This document shows, piece after piece, positions 1-8,045 of a stretch of DNA of 31,925 nt (positions are counted from its first letter, which is position 1; each line of letters begins with the position of its first letter). This DNA comes from JBHYDC01 sp051861205. Lineage in GTDB: Bacteria > Pseudomonadota > Alphaproteobacteria > Rhizobiales > Pleomorphomonadaceae. The notes beneath the pieces are model-generated. The model did no database searches, had not been told where the DNA came from, and saw only the letters and a program-made list of their open reading frames with translations. The DNA is taken from the NCBI GenBank assembly GCA_051861205.1, contig JBHYDC010000029.1:1-31925 (forward strand), given 5' to 3'. A program made the position numbers and the translations under genes.

Positions 1-2
1 AC

Positions 3-809
3 CTGCTGCTGGGCTATGCCGGCCTCATGAGCTTCGGCCATGCCATGTTCTTCGGCATGGCGGGCTATTTCTACGGCCACGTCGTGAAGGCGTGGGACAT
101 GGCGCCCGAACTCGGCCTGCTGCTCGGCGTGGCCGGTGCGGCGCTGCTGGGCCTCGTGACCGGTGCGCTCGCGATCCGCCGTCAGGGCATCTACTTCGCC
201 ATGATCACGCTCGCCTTCGCGCAGATGGTCTATTTCTTCTGTATCCAGGCGCCGTTCACCGGCGGTGAGGATGGCTTGCAGGGCATCCCACGCAAGGCGC
301 TGCTCGGCGGCCTGATCCCGATCAAGGACGACAAGGTCCTGTACTACGTCGTGCTGGCGATCTTCCTGTTCGGTTACGCCGCCATCTATCGCGTCATCCA
401 TTCGCCCTTCGGGCAGGTGCTGAAGGCCATTCGCGACAACGAGCAGCGCGCCAAGTCGCTGGGCTATGAGGCCGATCGCTACAAGCTGCTGGCCTTCGTC
501 CTGTCGGCGGCGCTGGCCGGCCTTGCCGGCGCCACCAAGGCGATGGTGCAGCAGTTCGCGACCCTCACGGACGTAGCGGCCTCGACCTCCGGCGAGGTCG
601 TTTTGATGGCGCTGGTCGGCGGCCTCGGCACCATCGTCGGGCCGGTGGTCGGCGCCTTCATCATCGTCACCATGCAGAACTACCTGGCCTTCACCGGCGA
701 GTTCGTGCTGGTGATCCAGGGGGCCATCTTCGTGGTGATCGTGCTCGCATTCCGCAAGGGCGTCGTCGGCGAACTCGCGGATTGGTGGAAACGGCGCCAG
801 GCGCGCTAG
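3..809 (+). CDS. livM: Branched-chain amino acid ABC transporter permease (LivM-type), 5' end cut by window
   Basis: Inner-membrane permease subunit of an ABC importer of the branched-chain amino acid/HAAT family; it would pair with a LivH-type permease, LivG/LivF ATPases and a periplasmic binding protein. The frame is open from base 3, and the residues before the first Met (position 27) read LLLGYAGLMSFGHAMFFGMAG. This is the typical LivM entry helix with its conserved Gly-Tyr-Ala-Gly, so the true start lies left of the window. Several hydrophobic segments follow. The cytoplasmic loop carries the expected pattern FGQVLKAIRDNEQRAKSLGY (about bases 410-470), the EAA-like loop that docks the ATPase. 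The C-terminal helices include GGLGTIVGPVVGAFII. The stop is 3 bp before the next gene, suggesting co-transcription. Family confidence is high; the substrate is not proven by sequence. Confidence 0.92.
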   Translation: MLLGYAGLMSFGHAMFFGMAGYFYGHVVKAWDMAPELGLLLGVAGAALLGLVTGALAIRRQGIYFAMITLAFAQMVYFFCIQAPFTGGEDGLQGIPRKALLGGLIPIKDDKVLYYVVLAIFLFGYAAIYRVIHSPFGQVLKAIRDNEQRAKSLGYEADRYKLLAFVLSAALAGLAGATKAMVQQFATLTDVAASTSGEVVLMALVGGLGTIVGPVVGAFIIVTMQNYLAFTGEFVLVIQGAIFVVIVLAFRKGVVGELADWWKRRQAR

Positions 810-812
810 CGG

Positions 813-1913
813 ATGGCCAGCGCGCGCAAGCCCCTCTCGTGGCGGCTGGTTCCTGCGCTCGGCCTCCTCATTGCCCTCGCGATTTCCCTGGCGATCGGCC
901 GCGGCTCGCTCTCGCCGACCATGGCCACCGTGTTGCCCGTCATCGAGCTGGCGGTGCTTATGGCCACGGTCTTCTCCTCGGTCCATCACGCCGACGTCAT
1001 CGCCCATCGCCTGGGCGAACCCTACGGCACGCTCGTGCTGACCGTGGCCGTGACGGTGATCGAGGTGGCGCTGATCCTCTCGATCATGTTCGCGGGCGAG
1101 GGTAACGAGGGGCTCGCGCGCGAGACGGTCTTCTCCGTGATCATGGTCGTCTGCAACGGCATGGTGGGCCTGTGCCTGATCGTGGGCGGGCTTCGCTACG
1201 GCGAGCAGGGTTTCCGCCTGCCGGGCGCCAACGCCTATCTCGTGGTGCTGATGCCGCTCGCCACCCTGACGCTGATCCTGCCGACCTATACGACCAGCGC
1301 ACCCGGGCCGTTCTATTCGCCGACCCAGCTCGTCTTCGTGAGCTTCGTCACCCTCGTCCTCTATGGCGTCTTCCTCTACGTCCAGACGATCCGTCATCGC
1401 GACTACTTTCTCTCGGATTCCGGCGAGGGCCATGGCGAGGCCGGCGGCGGCCCAACGCCGACCGAGTTCTGGGAAAGCGTCGGCCAGCTCGTGGTCTCTC
1501 TGGTCGCGGTGGTGCTCCTGGCCAAGGGCTTCTCCGGCTCGGTTGAGAAGGTCGTCACCGCCGTCGGCGCGCCGCGCGATGCCGTCGGCCTGCTGGTCGC
1601 GCTGCTGGTGCTCCTGCCCGAAACCCTGGCCGCACTGCGGGCGGCCCGGCGCAACGAGCTGCAGAAGAGCCTGAACCTCGCGCTCGGCTCCTCGCTGGCC
1701 ACGATCGGCCTCACCATTCCGGCAGTCAGTCTGCTGGCGATGATCCTGAACCAGCCGCTCGCGCTCGGCATCGACACGCACGACATCGTGCTGCTGGTCC
1801 TGACGTTCGGCGTCAGCCTTGTGACCTTCGGCGGGGGGCGGACGAACATCCTGCCGGGCTTCGTTCACCTGGTCCTGTTCGCGACCTTCGTCTTCCTGAT
1901 TTTCGTGCCGTGA
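813..1913 (+). CDS. chaA: ChaA-type calcium/cation-proton antiporter
   Basis: Integral inner-membrane antiporter of the Ca2+/cation exchanger family, exchanging Ca2+ (and in E. coli ChaA also Na+/K+) for protons. The 366-residue length equals that of E. coli ChaA. About ten to eleven hydrophobic segments are visible. The first repeat holds the family signature around HRLGEPYGTLVLTVAVTVIE (about residues 66-85), with the acidic residue inside a helix. The second repeat holds LLVLLPETLAALRAARRNEL (about residues 265-284), followed by NLALGSSLATIGLTIPAVSL. These are the two inverted alpha-repeats of the superfamily. The gene starts 3 bp after the permease stop, so they are probably co-transcribed, although the pairing is functionally odd. 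The start ATG at 813 fits the family's usual N-terminus. Confidence 0.9.
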   Translation: MASARKPLSWRLVPALGLLIALAISLAIGRGSLSPTMATVLPVIELAVLMATVFSSVHHADVIAHRLGEPYGTLVLTVAVTVIEVALILSIMFAGEGNEGLARETVFSVIMVVCNGMVGLCLIVGGLRYGEQGFRLPGANAYLVVLMPLATLTLILPTYTTSAPGPFYSPTQLVFVSFVTLVLYGVFLYVQTIRHRDYFLSDSGEGHGEAGGGPTPTEFWESVGQLVVSLVAVVLLAKGFSGSVEKVVTAVGAPRDAVGLLVALLVLLPETLAALRAARRNELQKSLNLALGSSLATIGLTIPAVSLLAMILNQPLALGIDTHDIVLLVLTFGVSLVTFGGGRTNILPGFVHLVLFATFVFLIFVP

Positions 1914-2004
1914 GGCGGCGCGGGTGATGGGGGTGGGCAGGGCCCTTGCCCGCCGCCGCCTTTCGCGCGAAGAACGAAGCCATACCCAGGGGGAAACGAC
2001 CGAC

Positions 2005-2739
2005 ATGTCCGAGCTTTCCGAAGACCAGCTGTTCGCCGAGCTGCGCAAGATCGACACGCCGACCATCACCAACGTGGTCGCGACCTATCCGAAGAATCCC
2101 CTCTGCCTCGGCCTTTACAACCCGTGGACCGAGAACTGGTACACCGACACCTCGATCCGCTGCATGTATCCGGAGATGGGCGCGCTCATCGGCTATGCCG
2201 TGACCTGCGTGTATGGTCTGCCCGACCCGAACTTCGCCGGCCGTCTCACCTTCATGGACGTGGTCGATGCGCTCGACGCCATGAAGAAGCCGACCATCCT
2301 GGTCATCCAGCAGAAGTGGCCCCCGGAGCTGATGAACAAGGCGGGCCTCGCCGGCGAGATGATGACGACCTCGATGCAGGCCGTCGGCTGCGTCGGCCTG
2401 CTGTCGAACGGCCCGTCGCGCGACGTCGATGCGATCCGCCGCATGAAGTTCCAGATGCTGCTGGGCGGCGTCACGGCCGGGCACGGCGACATGGCGGTCC
2501 AGTCGGTCAACGCCCCGGTGTCGGTCGGCGGCATGGACGTGGCGCCGGGCGAGCTGATCCACATGGACGAGAACGGCGCCGTGAAGTTTCCCGCACAGCA
2601 TGCCCGCGCCGTACTGAAGAACGCCCAGGCGATGCTGGCCGACGAGGCCGAGAAGCTCGAGAAGATGCGCAAGGCCAAGACCGCCGCCGAGATCCGCGCG
2701 ATCAACTCCGGCGGCACCTACGGCGCGAAGAAGGGATAA
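2005..2739 (+). CDS. RraA-family protein (possible HMG/CHA-type aldolase or demethylmenaquinone methyltransferase-like fold)
   Basis: 244-residue soluble protein of the RraA-like family. Members include the RNase E regulator RraA and the metal-dependent 4-hydroxy-4-methyl-2-oxoglutarate / 4-carboxy-4-hydroxy-2-oxoadipate aldolases; most relatives are uncharacterised. The fold signature is the region LLSNGPSRDVDAI followed by a beta-rich stretch with VSVGGMDVAPGELIHMDENG, where the conserved Gly-Asp/Glu-x-x-Gly turn sits. The Arg-Asp of SRDVD matches the substrate/metal site of the aldolases. The start at 2005 is chosen over an upstream in-frame ATG (1924) because a good Shine-Dalgarno (AGGGGGA, 1988-1994) lies 10 bp ahead and the family begins at this point. 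The next gene begins 8 bp after the stop. An aldolase role is inference. Confidence 0.8.
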   Translation: MSELSEDQLFAELRKIDTPTITNVVATYPKNPLCLGLYNPWTENWYTDTSIRCMYPEMGALIGYAVTCVYGLPDPNFAGRLTFMDVVDALDAMKKPTILVIQQKWPPELMNKAGLAGEMMTTSMQAVGCVGLLSNGPSRDVDAIRRMKFQMLLGGVTAGHGDMAVQSVNAPVSVGGMDVAPGELIHMDENGAVKFPAQHARAVLKNAQAMLADEAEKLEKMRKAKTAAEIRAINSGGTYGAKKG

Positions 2740-2747
2740 GTCGTGTC

Positions 2748-4874
2748 ATGACCGTTACCGCCGCCGAGCCACGGCCAACTCGCTGGGGACTGGCGGCCAA
2801 GCTGTTCGCGATCCTGCTGCTGCTGGGCGCGGTCGCGGTCGTGATCACCGGTGTGCTGGGCTACATCCAGGCCCGCGAGGCGCTGGAACGGGCGATCTTC
2901 GACCAGCTCACCGCGGCCCGCGAGACCAAGGCGCACCAGGTCGAGGGGTATTTCCGCACCGTGCGCAGCGAGATGCGCCTGCTCGCCGCCGCCAAGATGG
3001 TCGTGGACGCCACGCGCGGCTTCCGCGAGGCCGTCGACGAGTTGGACAGCAAGGAACTCCCGGCCGAGGTGAAGCAGGCCGTCCAGGGCTGGTACGGGGG
3101 CCACTACCTGCCGATGGTGCGCAAGCTGCTGGGCGCGGATGTTCCCGCCGCCGACTTCATGCCGACCAGTTCGGCCGCGTACTTCCTGCAGGACCTCTAC
3201 ATCGTCCGCAATCCGCATCCCGACGGGCGGCGGGACCTCCTCGACGATGCCGGCGACGGCAGCGCCTACAGTAAGGTCCATGCGGTCTATCACCCGCTGA
3301 TGCGGACGGCGGCCGCGACGCTCGGCTTTCACGACTTCATGATCGTCGATCCGAGGACGGGTCGGGTGATCTACACGGTCGACAAAGATCCCGACTTCGC
3401 GACTTCGCTCCGGGCCGGCCCCTATCGCCAGTCCAATCTCGCCGCGGCCGCGGCGCGCTGTGCTACCGCCCCCGATCCCTCCGCGACGTGCCTCGAGGAT
3501 TTCTCGGCCTATCTACCATCCCAAGGGTTGCCGGCCGCGTTCATGGCGGCCCCGATCATCGACCAGGGCGCCGTGACCGGCGTGCTGATCGCGGAACTGT
3601 CCATCGACGAGATCGACAATATCGTCACCGGCGGCCGACGCTGGCGCAACGAGGGCTTTCGCTCGACCGGCGAGGCCTATCTGATCGGCCCGGATTTCCT
3701 GGTGCGTTCCAGCGGCCGCTATTTCTTCGAGAACCGCGACGTCTATTTCACCGAGTTGAAGGCCGGCGGCGCGGCCGACGAGGACATTGCGGCCATCAAG
3801 CGATTCGGCTCTCCGATCCTGCACCAGCGCGCCGACACGGCGGCGACGCGCGCCGCGGTCGGTGGCGTCGAGGGTTTCGGCGAGATTGTCGGCTATCGCG
3901 GCGTTCCCACGCTGGCGTCCTGGGGGCCGGTCCGGATCGCCGGCGTCAAATGGGGGCTGGTCACCAAGATCGACAGCGCGGAAGCCTTCGCGCCGGTCTA
4001 TCGGCTGGAGCGTGACCTCATGATCGTCGGAGCGATCGCCTTCTTGATCGTGGTCGTCACCGGGGCCTGGCTCTCGCGCTCGCTGCTCGGTCCGTTGCGC
4101 GACCTCACGGCCGGCGTGCGGCGCTTCGCGGCCGGCGATCTCGATGCGCACGTGCCGGTCCGTTCGCGCGACGAGATCGGCCAGCTCTGCCTCGCCTTCA
4201 ACGGCATGATCGACGAGCTGAACCAGAAGAACCTCGTCATCGAATCGAAGAACCGCGAGAACGAGGAGCTTCTCCTGAACGTGCTGCCGGCGCCGATCGC
4301 CAACCGGCTGCGCGGCGGCGAGAAGGGCATTGCCGACGGCTTTGCCGAGGTCACGGTCGCCTTCGCCGACCTCGTCGGCTTCACCCAGCTTTCGTCGGAC
4401 ATGCCGCCGGCCGAGGTCGTCACGCTTCTGAACGGCCTGTTCACCCGCTTCGACGTCGCCGCCAGCGAGCTCGGCATCGAAAAGATCAAGACCGTCGGCG
4501 ATGCCTACATGGCCGTCTGCGGCCTGCCGGTGCCGGTGCCAAACCATGCCGAGCGCATGGTGCGCATGGCGATCCGCATGGTCCACATCACCCGCGAGCA
4601 TGCGATGGAGCATGGCGTGTCGATGAAGCTGCGCGTCGGCATCAACAGCGGCCCGGTCGTGGCCGGCGTCATCGGCAAGAGCAAGTACATCTACGATCTG
4701 TGGGGCGACACAGTGAACCTCGCGAGCCGCATGGAATCCGGCGGCATCCCCGATTCGATCCAGGTCACGCGACCGGTCTACGAGAAGCTCAAGGACCAGT
4801 TCGTCTTCGAGGCGCGCGGCGAGATCGAGGTGAAGGGCAAGGGCAACGTCGAGGCCTGGCTCCTGAGATTGTGA
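2748..4874 (+). CDS. Membrane-bound class III adenylate/guanylate cyclase with periplasmic sensor and HAMP domain
   Basis: 708-residue sensor cyclase making a cyclic nucleotide (probably cAMP) from NTP in response to a periplasmic signal. Order: N-terminal TM helix (about 17-40), large periplasmic sensor (about 41-420, probably Cache-like), second TM (about 425-446), HAMP (about 447-500, ending in RSRDEIGQLCLAFNGM), short linker coiled coil, class III catalytic domain (about 530-708). Catalytic features: FADLVGFTQL with the first metal Asp, KIKTVGDAYMAV with the second metal Asp, and the transition-state region NLASRMES. The base-contacting positions look like adenylyl cyclase, with Lys in EKIKT and Asp in YDLWGD; guanylyl cyclases usually have Glu and Cys there. 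The start ATG at 2748 lies just after the RraA-like gene. A much longer reading frame upstream only overlaps that gene and is rejected. Confidence 0.9.
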   Translation: MTVTAAEPRPTRWGLAAKLFAILLLLGAVAVVITGVLGYIQAREALERAIFDQLTAARETKAHQVEGYFRTVRSEMRLLAAAKMVVDATRGFREAVDELDSKELPAEVKQAVQGWYGGHYLPMVRKLLGADVPAADFMPTSSAAYFLQDLYIVRNPHPDGRRDLLDDAGDGSAYSKVHAVYHPLMRTAAATLGFHDFMIVDPRTGRVIYTVDKDPDFATSLRAGPYRQSNLAAAAARCATAPDPSATCLEDFSAYLPSQGLPAAFMAAPIIDQGAVTGVLIAELSIDEIDNIVTGGRRWRNEGFRSTGEAYLIGPDFLVRSSGRYFFENRDVYFTELKAGGAADEDIAAIKRFGSPILHQRADTAATRAAVGGVEGFGEIVGYRGVPTLASWGPVRIAGVKWGLVTKIDSAEAFAPVYRLERDLMIVGAIAFLIVVVTGAWLSRSLLGPLRDLTAGVRRFAAGDLDAHVPVRSRDEIGQLCLAFNGMIDELNQKNLVIESKNRENEELLLNVLPAPIANRLRGGEKGIADGFAEVTVAFADLVGFTQLSSDMPPAEVVTLLNGLFTRFDVAASELGIEKIKTVGDAYMAVCGLPVPVPNHAERMVRMAIRMVHITREHAMEHGVSMKLRVGINSGPVVAGVIGKSKYIYDLWGDTVNLASRMESGGIPDSIQVTRPVYEKLKDQFVFEARGEIEVKGKGNVEAWLLRL

Positions 4875-4877
4875 GCC

Positions 4878-5507
4878 TCAGCCGAGGCCGAAGCTCAGCT
4901 TGATGGCGACGATCAGTCCCGTGACGGCGATGCTCGACAGGATGAGGCCGAATACGCGGCTCACGATCTCGATGCCGGGCTTGCCGAGCAGGCGGAACAG
5001 GGTTCCGGCCAGCGCGTAGGCCACGAAGAGCAGGAAGAGGCAGAGCGCGAGGATGGCCGTCGTCGTGACCTGCTCGCCGAACGAGCGGACGTTGTTGTCG
5101 GTCAGCAGCACGACGGTCAGGATCGCGCCCGCGCCGGCGATGCCGGGAACCGCCAGCGGGAAGACCGCGCGCTGAAGCGGCGTCGCATCCTCGGGCATGC
5201 TGAGCGCGTCTTCCGTCACCTTGCCCAACACCATCTTCACGCCGAACAGCAGCAGCACGATCGATCCCGCCAACTGGAACGAGGACATCGGGATGTGAAG
5301 CGCCGACAGCAGCGGCCGTCCCACGACGATGAAGAAGAGAAGGATCAGGAAGGCGACGCCCACCGCATAGGCCGCCACCAGGAGCGCTCTCCTGCGGTCC
5401 AGACCGGCCGTCACCATGAGAAAGATCGGCACCGTGGCGATGGGATCGAGGATAACGAAGAGCGTGACGAACTCGTAGAAGAAGTCGTTCAGGAAAGTCG
5501 GAGTCAC
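4878..5507 (-). CDS. MarC-family (UPF0056) inner-membrane protein
   Basis: Small polytopic membrane protein of the MarC/UPF0056 family, with about six hydrophobic helices. The family is of unknown function; the early link of E. coli MarC to multiple antibiotic resistance was not upheld. The family pattern is visible at FVILDPIATVPIFLMVTAGL near the N-terminus, the central SFQLAGSIVLLLFGVKMVLG, and FPLAVPGIAGAGAILTVVLL. No ATG is available at the N-terminus. GTG at 5507 is preferred because AGGGA lies 8 bp upstream of it on the minus strand; a GTG at 5531 would add 8 residues but lacks a ribosome site. The gene converges with the cyclase, the two stops being about 3 bp apart. Confidence 0.87.
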   Translation of the reverse strand: MTPTFLNDFFYEFVTLFVILDPIATVPIFLMVTAGLDRRRALLVAAYAVGVAFLILLFFIVVGRPLLSALHIPMSSFQLAGSIVLLLFGVKMVLGKVTEDALSMPEDATPLQRAVFPLAVPGIAGAGAILTVVLLTDNNVRSFGEQVTTTAILALCLFLLFVAYALAGTLFRLLGKPGIEIVSRVFGLILSSIAVTGLIVAIKLSFGLG

Positions 5508-5725
5508 GCGGGGAATCCCTGACTGTTGCACTGGCGGACGGCGCCGGCCCGGCGAAGCCCTCGGACGTCCCCGGTTTGCTGAGGCGCTACATCAGTCGCC
5601 GGATGCGAATGTGTCAATGCGGTCCGGCTTCGGCCGTGCGAAGAACGGGACAGCGGGGGCGATCTTTTCTAGAATGTGGTGGCCGGGGCTCGATGACGCT
5701 GCGGCAAGTGTTTGTGAGGTACGCC

Positions 5726-5899
5726 ATGAATGACGTATTCGAGACCGATGCCCGACCCACGGCCCCAGAGGCCAAGCGAGCCTACGTGGCGCCTGTGCTC
5801 CAGCGTCTGGGAACACTGACGGACATCACTCTGTCGGTCGGCGGTCGCGGCGCGAACGACGGCCGGGGGCGAGGCGCCCGGAGCAAGACAAGCACGTAG
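5726..5899 (+). CDS. Putative RiPP precursor with lasso-type leader (orphan)
   Basis: 57-residue peptide. The leader half contains YVAPVLQRLGTLTDITL, which matches the YxxPxLxxxGxxxxxT recognition pattern bound by the RRE (B1) protein of lasso peptide biosynthesis. If the Thr of ITL is the conserved -2 Thr, the core would begin at Ser and read SVGGRGAND, with an Asp at position 9 able to close a nine-residue macrolactam. The tail is Gly/Arg-rich (GRGRGARSKTST). No B or C maturation enzyme or ABC exporter lies in the window. A GTGAGGT stretch (5714-5720) sits 5 bp upstream of the ATG. The reading frame continues upstream to 5576, but that part lacks family features. Similar orphan lasso-leader peptides are known in Proteobacteria; whether this one is matured is unknown. 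Confidence 0.6.
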   Translation: MNDVFETDARPTAPEAKRAYVAPVLQRLGTLTDITLSVGGRGANDGRGRGARSKTST

Positions 5900-5950
5900 G
5901 CCGGCGGGTCGCGGTCGACCTTTCGCACGGTTATCGAATTCAAGGCGAAG

Positions 5951-5984
5951 TGGCGGACCCGGCGAGATTCGAACTCACGACCTC
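5951..5984 (-). repeat. Attachment-site repeat, copy 1 (tRNA 3' end)
   Basis: A 34-bp sequence identical to 8876-8909. On the minus strand it folds as a T arm (stem GTGAG/CTCGC, loop TTCGAAT) followed by CGGGTCC, G and CCA, which is the 3' end of a tRNA. The similarity extends with interruptions into TCCGAAG, the anticodon-loop region, which would give anticodon CCG (Arg) if read in register. The sequence to the right does not form the D arm or 5' acceptor strand, so this is not a complete tRNA. It marks the chromosome-island junction. Confidence 0.75.
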
Positions 5985-6104
5985 AGTCTTCGGAGGGCAG
6001 GGGTTAAGCGCTTTCCCGATTTTGCCCATAATTTCCCGTCGTCGACGGACTTGCAAAATCCAGCAGGACAGAAATTTTACAATTAGGGCGGAAATTGATC
6101 GGGA

Positions 6105-6383
6105 TTACCGGCGTTTCCTCCCACCTGTGTCCCCAGTGCGTCCCTGGCCAATGCGGACGTAGACAAATCGGCGCTCCGGCCCTTCACGGCGGACTTGATC
6201 ACCGGAGAATTTTGGCCCCGGTGCGACGCGAATGGGGAAATCGAACGTGAGCGGCTCCCCCTTGCGCGAGGCGTTCGGATCGAGAGGTTCCCCATGCTTC
6301 GCTTGAAGGCTGTAGAGCACGCCAGGAACAGGCTGCTGAATGACGATGCGGAAAAGGACAGACGTCTTGTCAGTTCAGGGCAT
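6105..6383 (-). pseudogene. DUF5990-like protein remnant (early stop and truncated 3' end)
   Basis: On the minus strand an ATG at 6383 is followed by CCC and then TGA at codon 3. The same frame then stays open for about 90 codons and encodes FRIVIQQPVPGVLYSLQ, GEPLTFDFPIRVAPGPKF and RREGPERRFVYVRIG. From memory these resemble the small DUF5990 family: an N-terminal beta strand with Q-x-P-x-P-G-V, then a conserved G-P-x-x-RFVY. Family members continue further, but this frame ends at 6105 near the first attachment repeat, so the C-terminus is probably lost. The gene is broken at both ends. The family assignment is moderate. Confidence 0.45.
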
Positions 6384-6418
6384 GATTCACCCTAGTGAGG
6401 TGGCCACAAACCTTGTTG

Positions 6419-7192
6419 TTAGATGGTTGACCGAGATCTGCTTAAGGCTTCGCCAATCAGAAGAATATCGAAAGTCTCGAGATCGTGTGCGTCAATCAGC
6501 AAGACTTCCGCCCCCTTCGCCAACTGGCGTGCGGACGGCGTAAATCCGCTTTTGCTGATGACCACAGGTATGGCTGCTGGTGGAGAGTAGAACGATGCTC
6601 CAGCCAAGACCTCTTGAACAGCCTTGTTGCCTACAGGGCGAGTGTAGTTTTTACACTGGATCGCCGCCCGAAAATCTCGATGATCTGCAATCAGGTCGAC
6701 GCCTTGATCTGCACCTCGCTTTGTCTTTCTGACTTCAAGGCCTAGCGCTTCGAGTTGATCTTTACAGTAGTTCTCGAAACTCTCGCCGTCGCCGTCAGTG
6801 ACATCGGAACTGTATCGACCGGCGTTCGAGGCCTGTTCGTTGATTGCGGCCTCGCTGATACGAATGCGAATCTCAGTGAGGTCAAAGGTAACACTGTTAT
6901 TTCGCGCAAGCGGCGCTACGAAGGTCTCAATGAATCTGTCCAGCTCGTTAGTCCACGCCTCCAACCGCAATTGGTCATACTCATCGTAGTAGGCCATCTG
7001 CTTGTATTTTGAGGCAAGCGTCGGGAGATGACGGTCAACGATCCGATCCACCTCGGCCAAGAAAGTTTCATAGCGCTTTAGCTCATCTTCGACCTGGCGC
7101 TGAATTTGGTTTGCTTGCAATCGAGAAAGCACAAGATACGCGACACCCGCTGCAATCAAGAGCGCGATGCTGAAAACAAGAGTTCCGCTCAT
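6419..7192 (-). CDS. Membrane-anchored Mrr-type restriction endonuclease-like protein
   Basis: 257 residues. An N-terminal TM helix (about 5-24) is followed by an alpha-helical, partly coiled-coil region (about 25-125) and a C-terminal Mrr_cat-type PD-(D/E)xK domain (about 136-245). Nuclease motifs: Glu in GESFENYCKDQLEALG, Asp166 in GADQGVDLI and the Gln-Cys-Lys of AAIQCKNY (179-181). The QxK form is usual for Mrr-family enzymes, which cut modified or foreign DNA. The domain ends with the conserved IPVVISKSGFTPSARQLA, which in relatives precedes the final strand with Leu-Ile-Asp. The TM anchor points to action at the inner face of the membrane, for instance on incoming DNA, but that is inference. 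The gene is alone, about 185 bp from the gene to its right, with visibly lower GC than the chromosome. Confidence 0.82.
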   Translation of the reverse strand: MSGTLVFSIALLIAAGVAYLVLSRLQANQIQRQVEDELKRYETFLAEVDRIVDRHLPTLASKYKQMAYYDEYDQLRLEAWTNELDRFIETFVAPLARNNSVTFDLTEIRIRISEAAINEQASNAGRYSSDVTDGDGESFENYCKDQLEALGLEVRKTKRGADQGVDLIADHRDFRAAIQCKNYTRPVGNKAVQEVLAGASFYSPPAAIPVVISKSGFTPSARQLAKGAEVLLIDAHDLETFDILLIGEALSRSRSTI

Positions 7193-7375
7193 TTTATGCT
7201 TCCCGGTCAGACACGTCGCTCCGTCTCAAATCCAGCAGGCAAGATTCAAAATGCGCACTTGCCGCTGCATTCTAACGGATCGGTGTTGACCGACTCCCCC
7301 TGGCGTTGCTTATCCCAAGCACCACGTGACCACGTCGTGCCAGTCGCATTAGAGTGTTCGTCTTACCACTGACAG

Positions 7376-8006
7376 GTGTGGGGAAAGCAAGTCCGTTTCG
7401 GATTGCACGCGATGCTAGCATTGGTGATGATTGCCATTCTGCCGGCTTCTGGCGTTTGGGCGTGGGGAGCGACTGGCCACGAGTGGGTCAGCGGCATAGC
7501 GGTAGAGAAGTTGCCCGATAGCGTGCCCACGTTTATCCGCACGCCAGAGGCTGCGGCCGAGATTGCCGTCATGGGCCGCGAACTTGACCGGTCGAAAGGG
7601 CGCCGGCAAGACGCTCGACGCCGAGCGCGACCCCGGCCATTACGTCGATCTGGCCGACGACGGCTCGGTCGAAGGCATCCTTCCCTTGGACAAGCTCCCG
7701 GTGACGCGGAAGGACTATGACACGCTGCTCCGCGCCGGCGGCAAGACCCAGTACAAGGCTGGCTATCTGCCGTACTCGATAGTCGACGGTTTCCAACAGC
7801 TCCGGAAGGACTTCGCCTACTGGCGGGCGCTGACGAAGGCCATTGAGACGGCGACGACACCCGAGGAGAAGGCTTGGTTTGAGGCCGATCGCCGGCTGCG
7901 GAAAAAGCTGACGCTTCGGGACCTGGGCATCTGGAGCCACTACGGCGGTGATGCCCCTCAGCCGTTGCACGTCTATCCGCCTCGTGGCCTTATCTGCCGG
8001 CGCTAA
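7376..8006 (+). pseudogene. S1/P1-type zinc nuclease, frameshifted and truncated
   Basis: The first frame (start GTG 7376 or ATG 7412) encodes a signal peptide ending near GVWAWGATGHEW. This resembles the mature N-terminus of S1/P1 nucleases, where Trp1 and the nearby His bind zinc. Homology then passes near 7597-7605 into the third frame, which continues with AGKTLDAERDPGHYVDL and GYLPYSIVDGFQQLRKDFAY, then LGIWSHYGGDAPQPLHV. These are the expected order for this family, including His of the HYxGDxxQPLH zinc motif. A single-base indel therefore splits the gene. After PLHV the frame runs into an unrelated short tail and stops at 8006, so the C-terminal third with the remaining zinc ligands is missing. 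The family is secreted single-strand nucleases/3'-nucleotidases. Almost certainly non-functional. Confidence 0.75.
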
Positions 8007-8045
8007 GACCGTGAAGCCACGGAATGCTGGAGAATCAATCCCGAA

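Larger units (their letters stand above)
5900..6418. other. Island-boundary region without intact gene
   Basis: About 520 bases between the RiPP-like gene and the Mrr-type nuclease. It holds the first tRNA-3'-end repeat (5951-5984) and a broken DUF5990-like gene on the minus strand (6105-6383). Base composition falls here compared with the chromosome to the left. No intact gene or RNA was recognised. Confidence 0.6.

Noticed and set aside
2124..2747. Long N-terminal extension of the cyclase frame
   Set aside because: It overlaps the RraA-family gene entirely and is Arg-rich; the ATG at 2748 starts a normal TM-containing cyclase.
3513..4613. 366-codon minus-strand frame inside the cyclase gene
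   Set aside because: Antisense to a complete class III cyclase; composition dominated by Arg/Asp/His repeats typical of shadow frames.
5951..6040. Complete tRNA at the first repeat
   Set aside because: Only the T arm and 3' acceptor strand are present; no D arm, 5' acceptor strand or consistent anticodon stem can be built. The same holds for 8876-8960.
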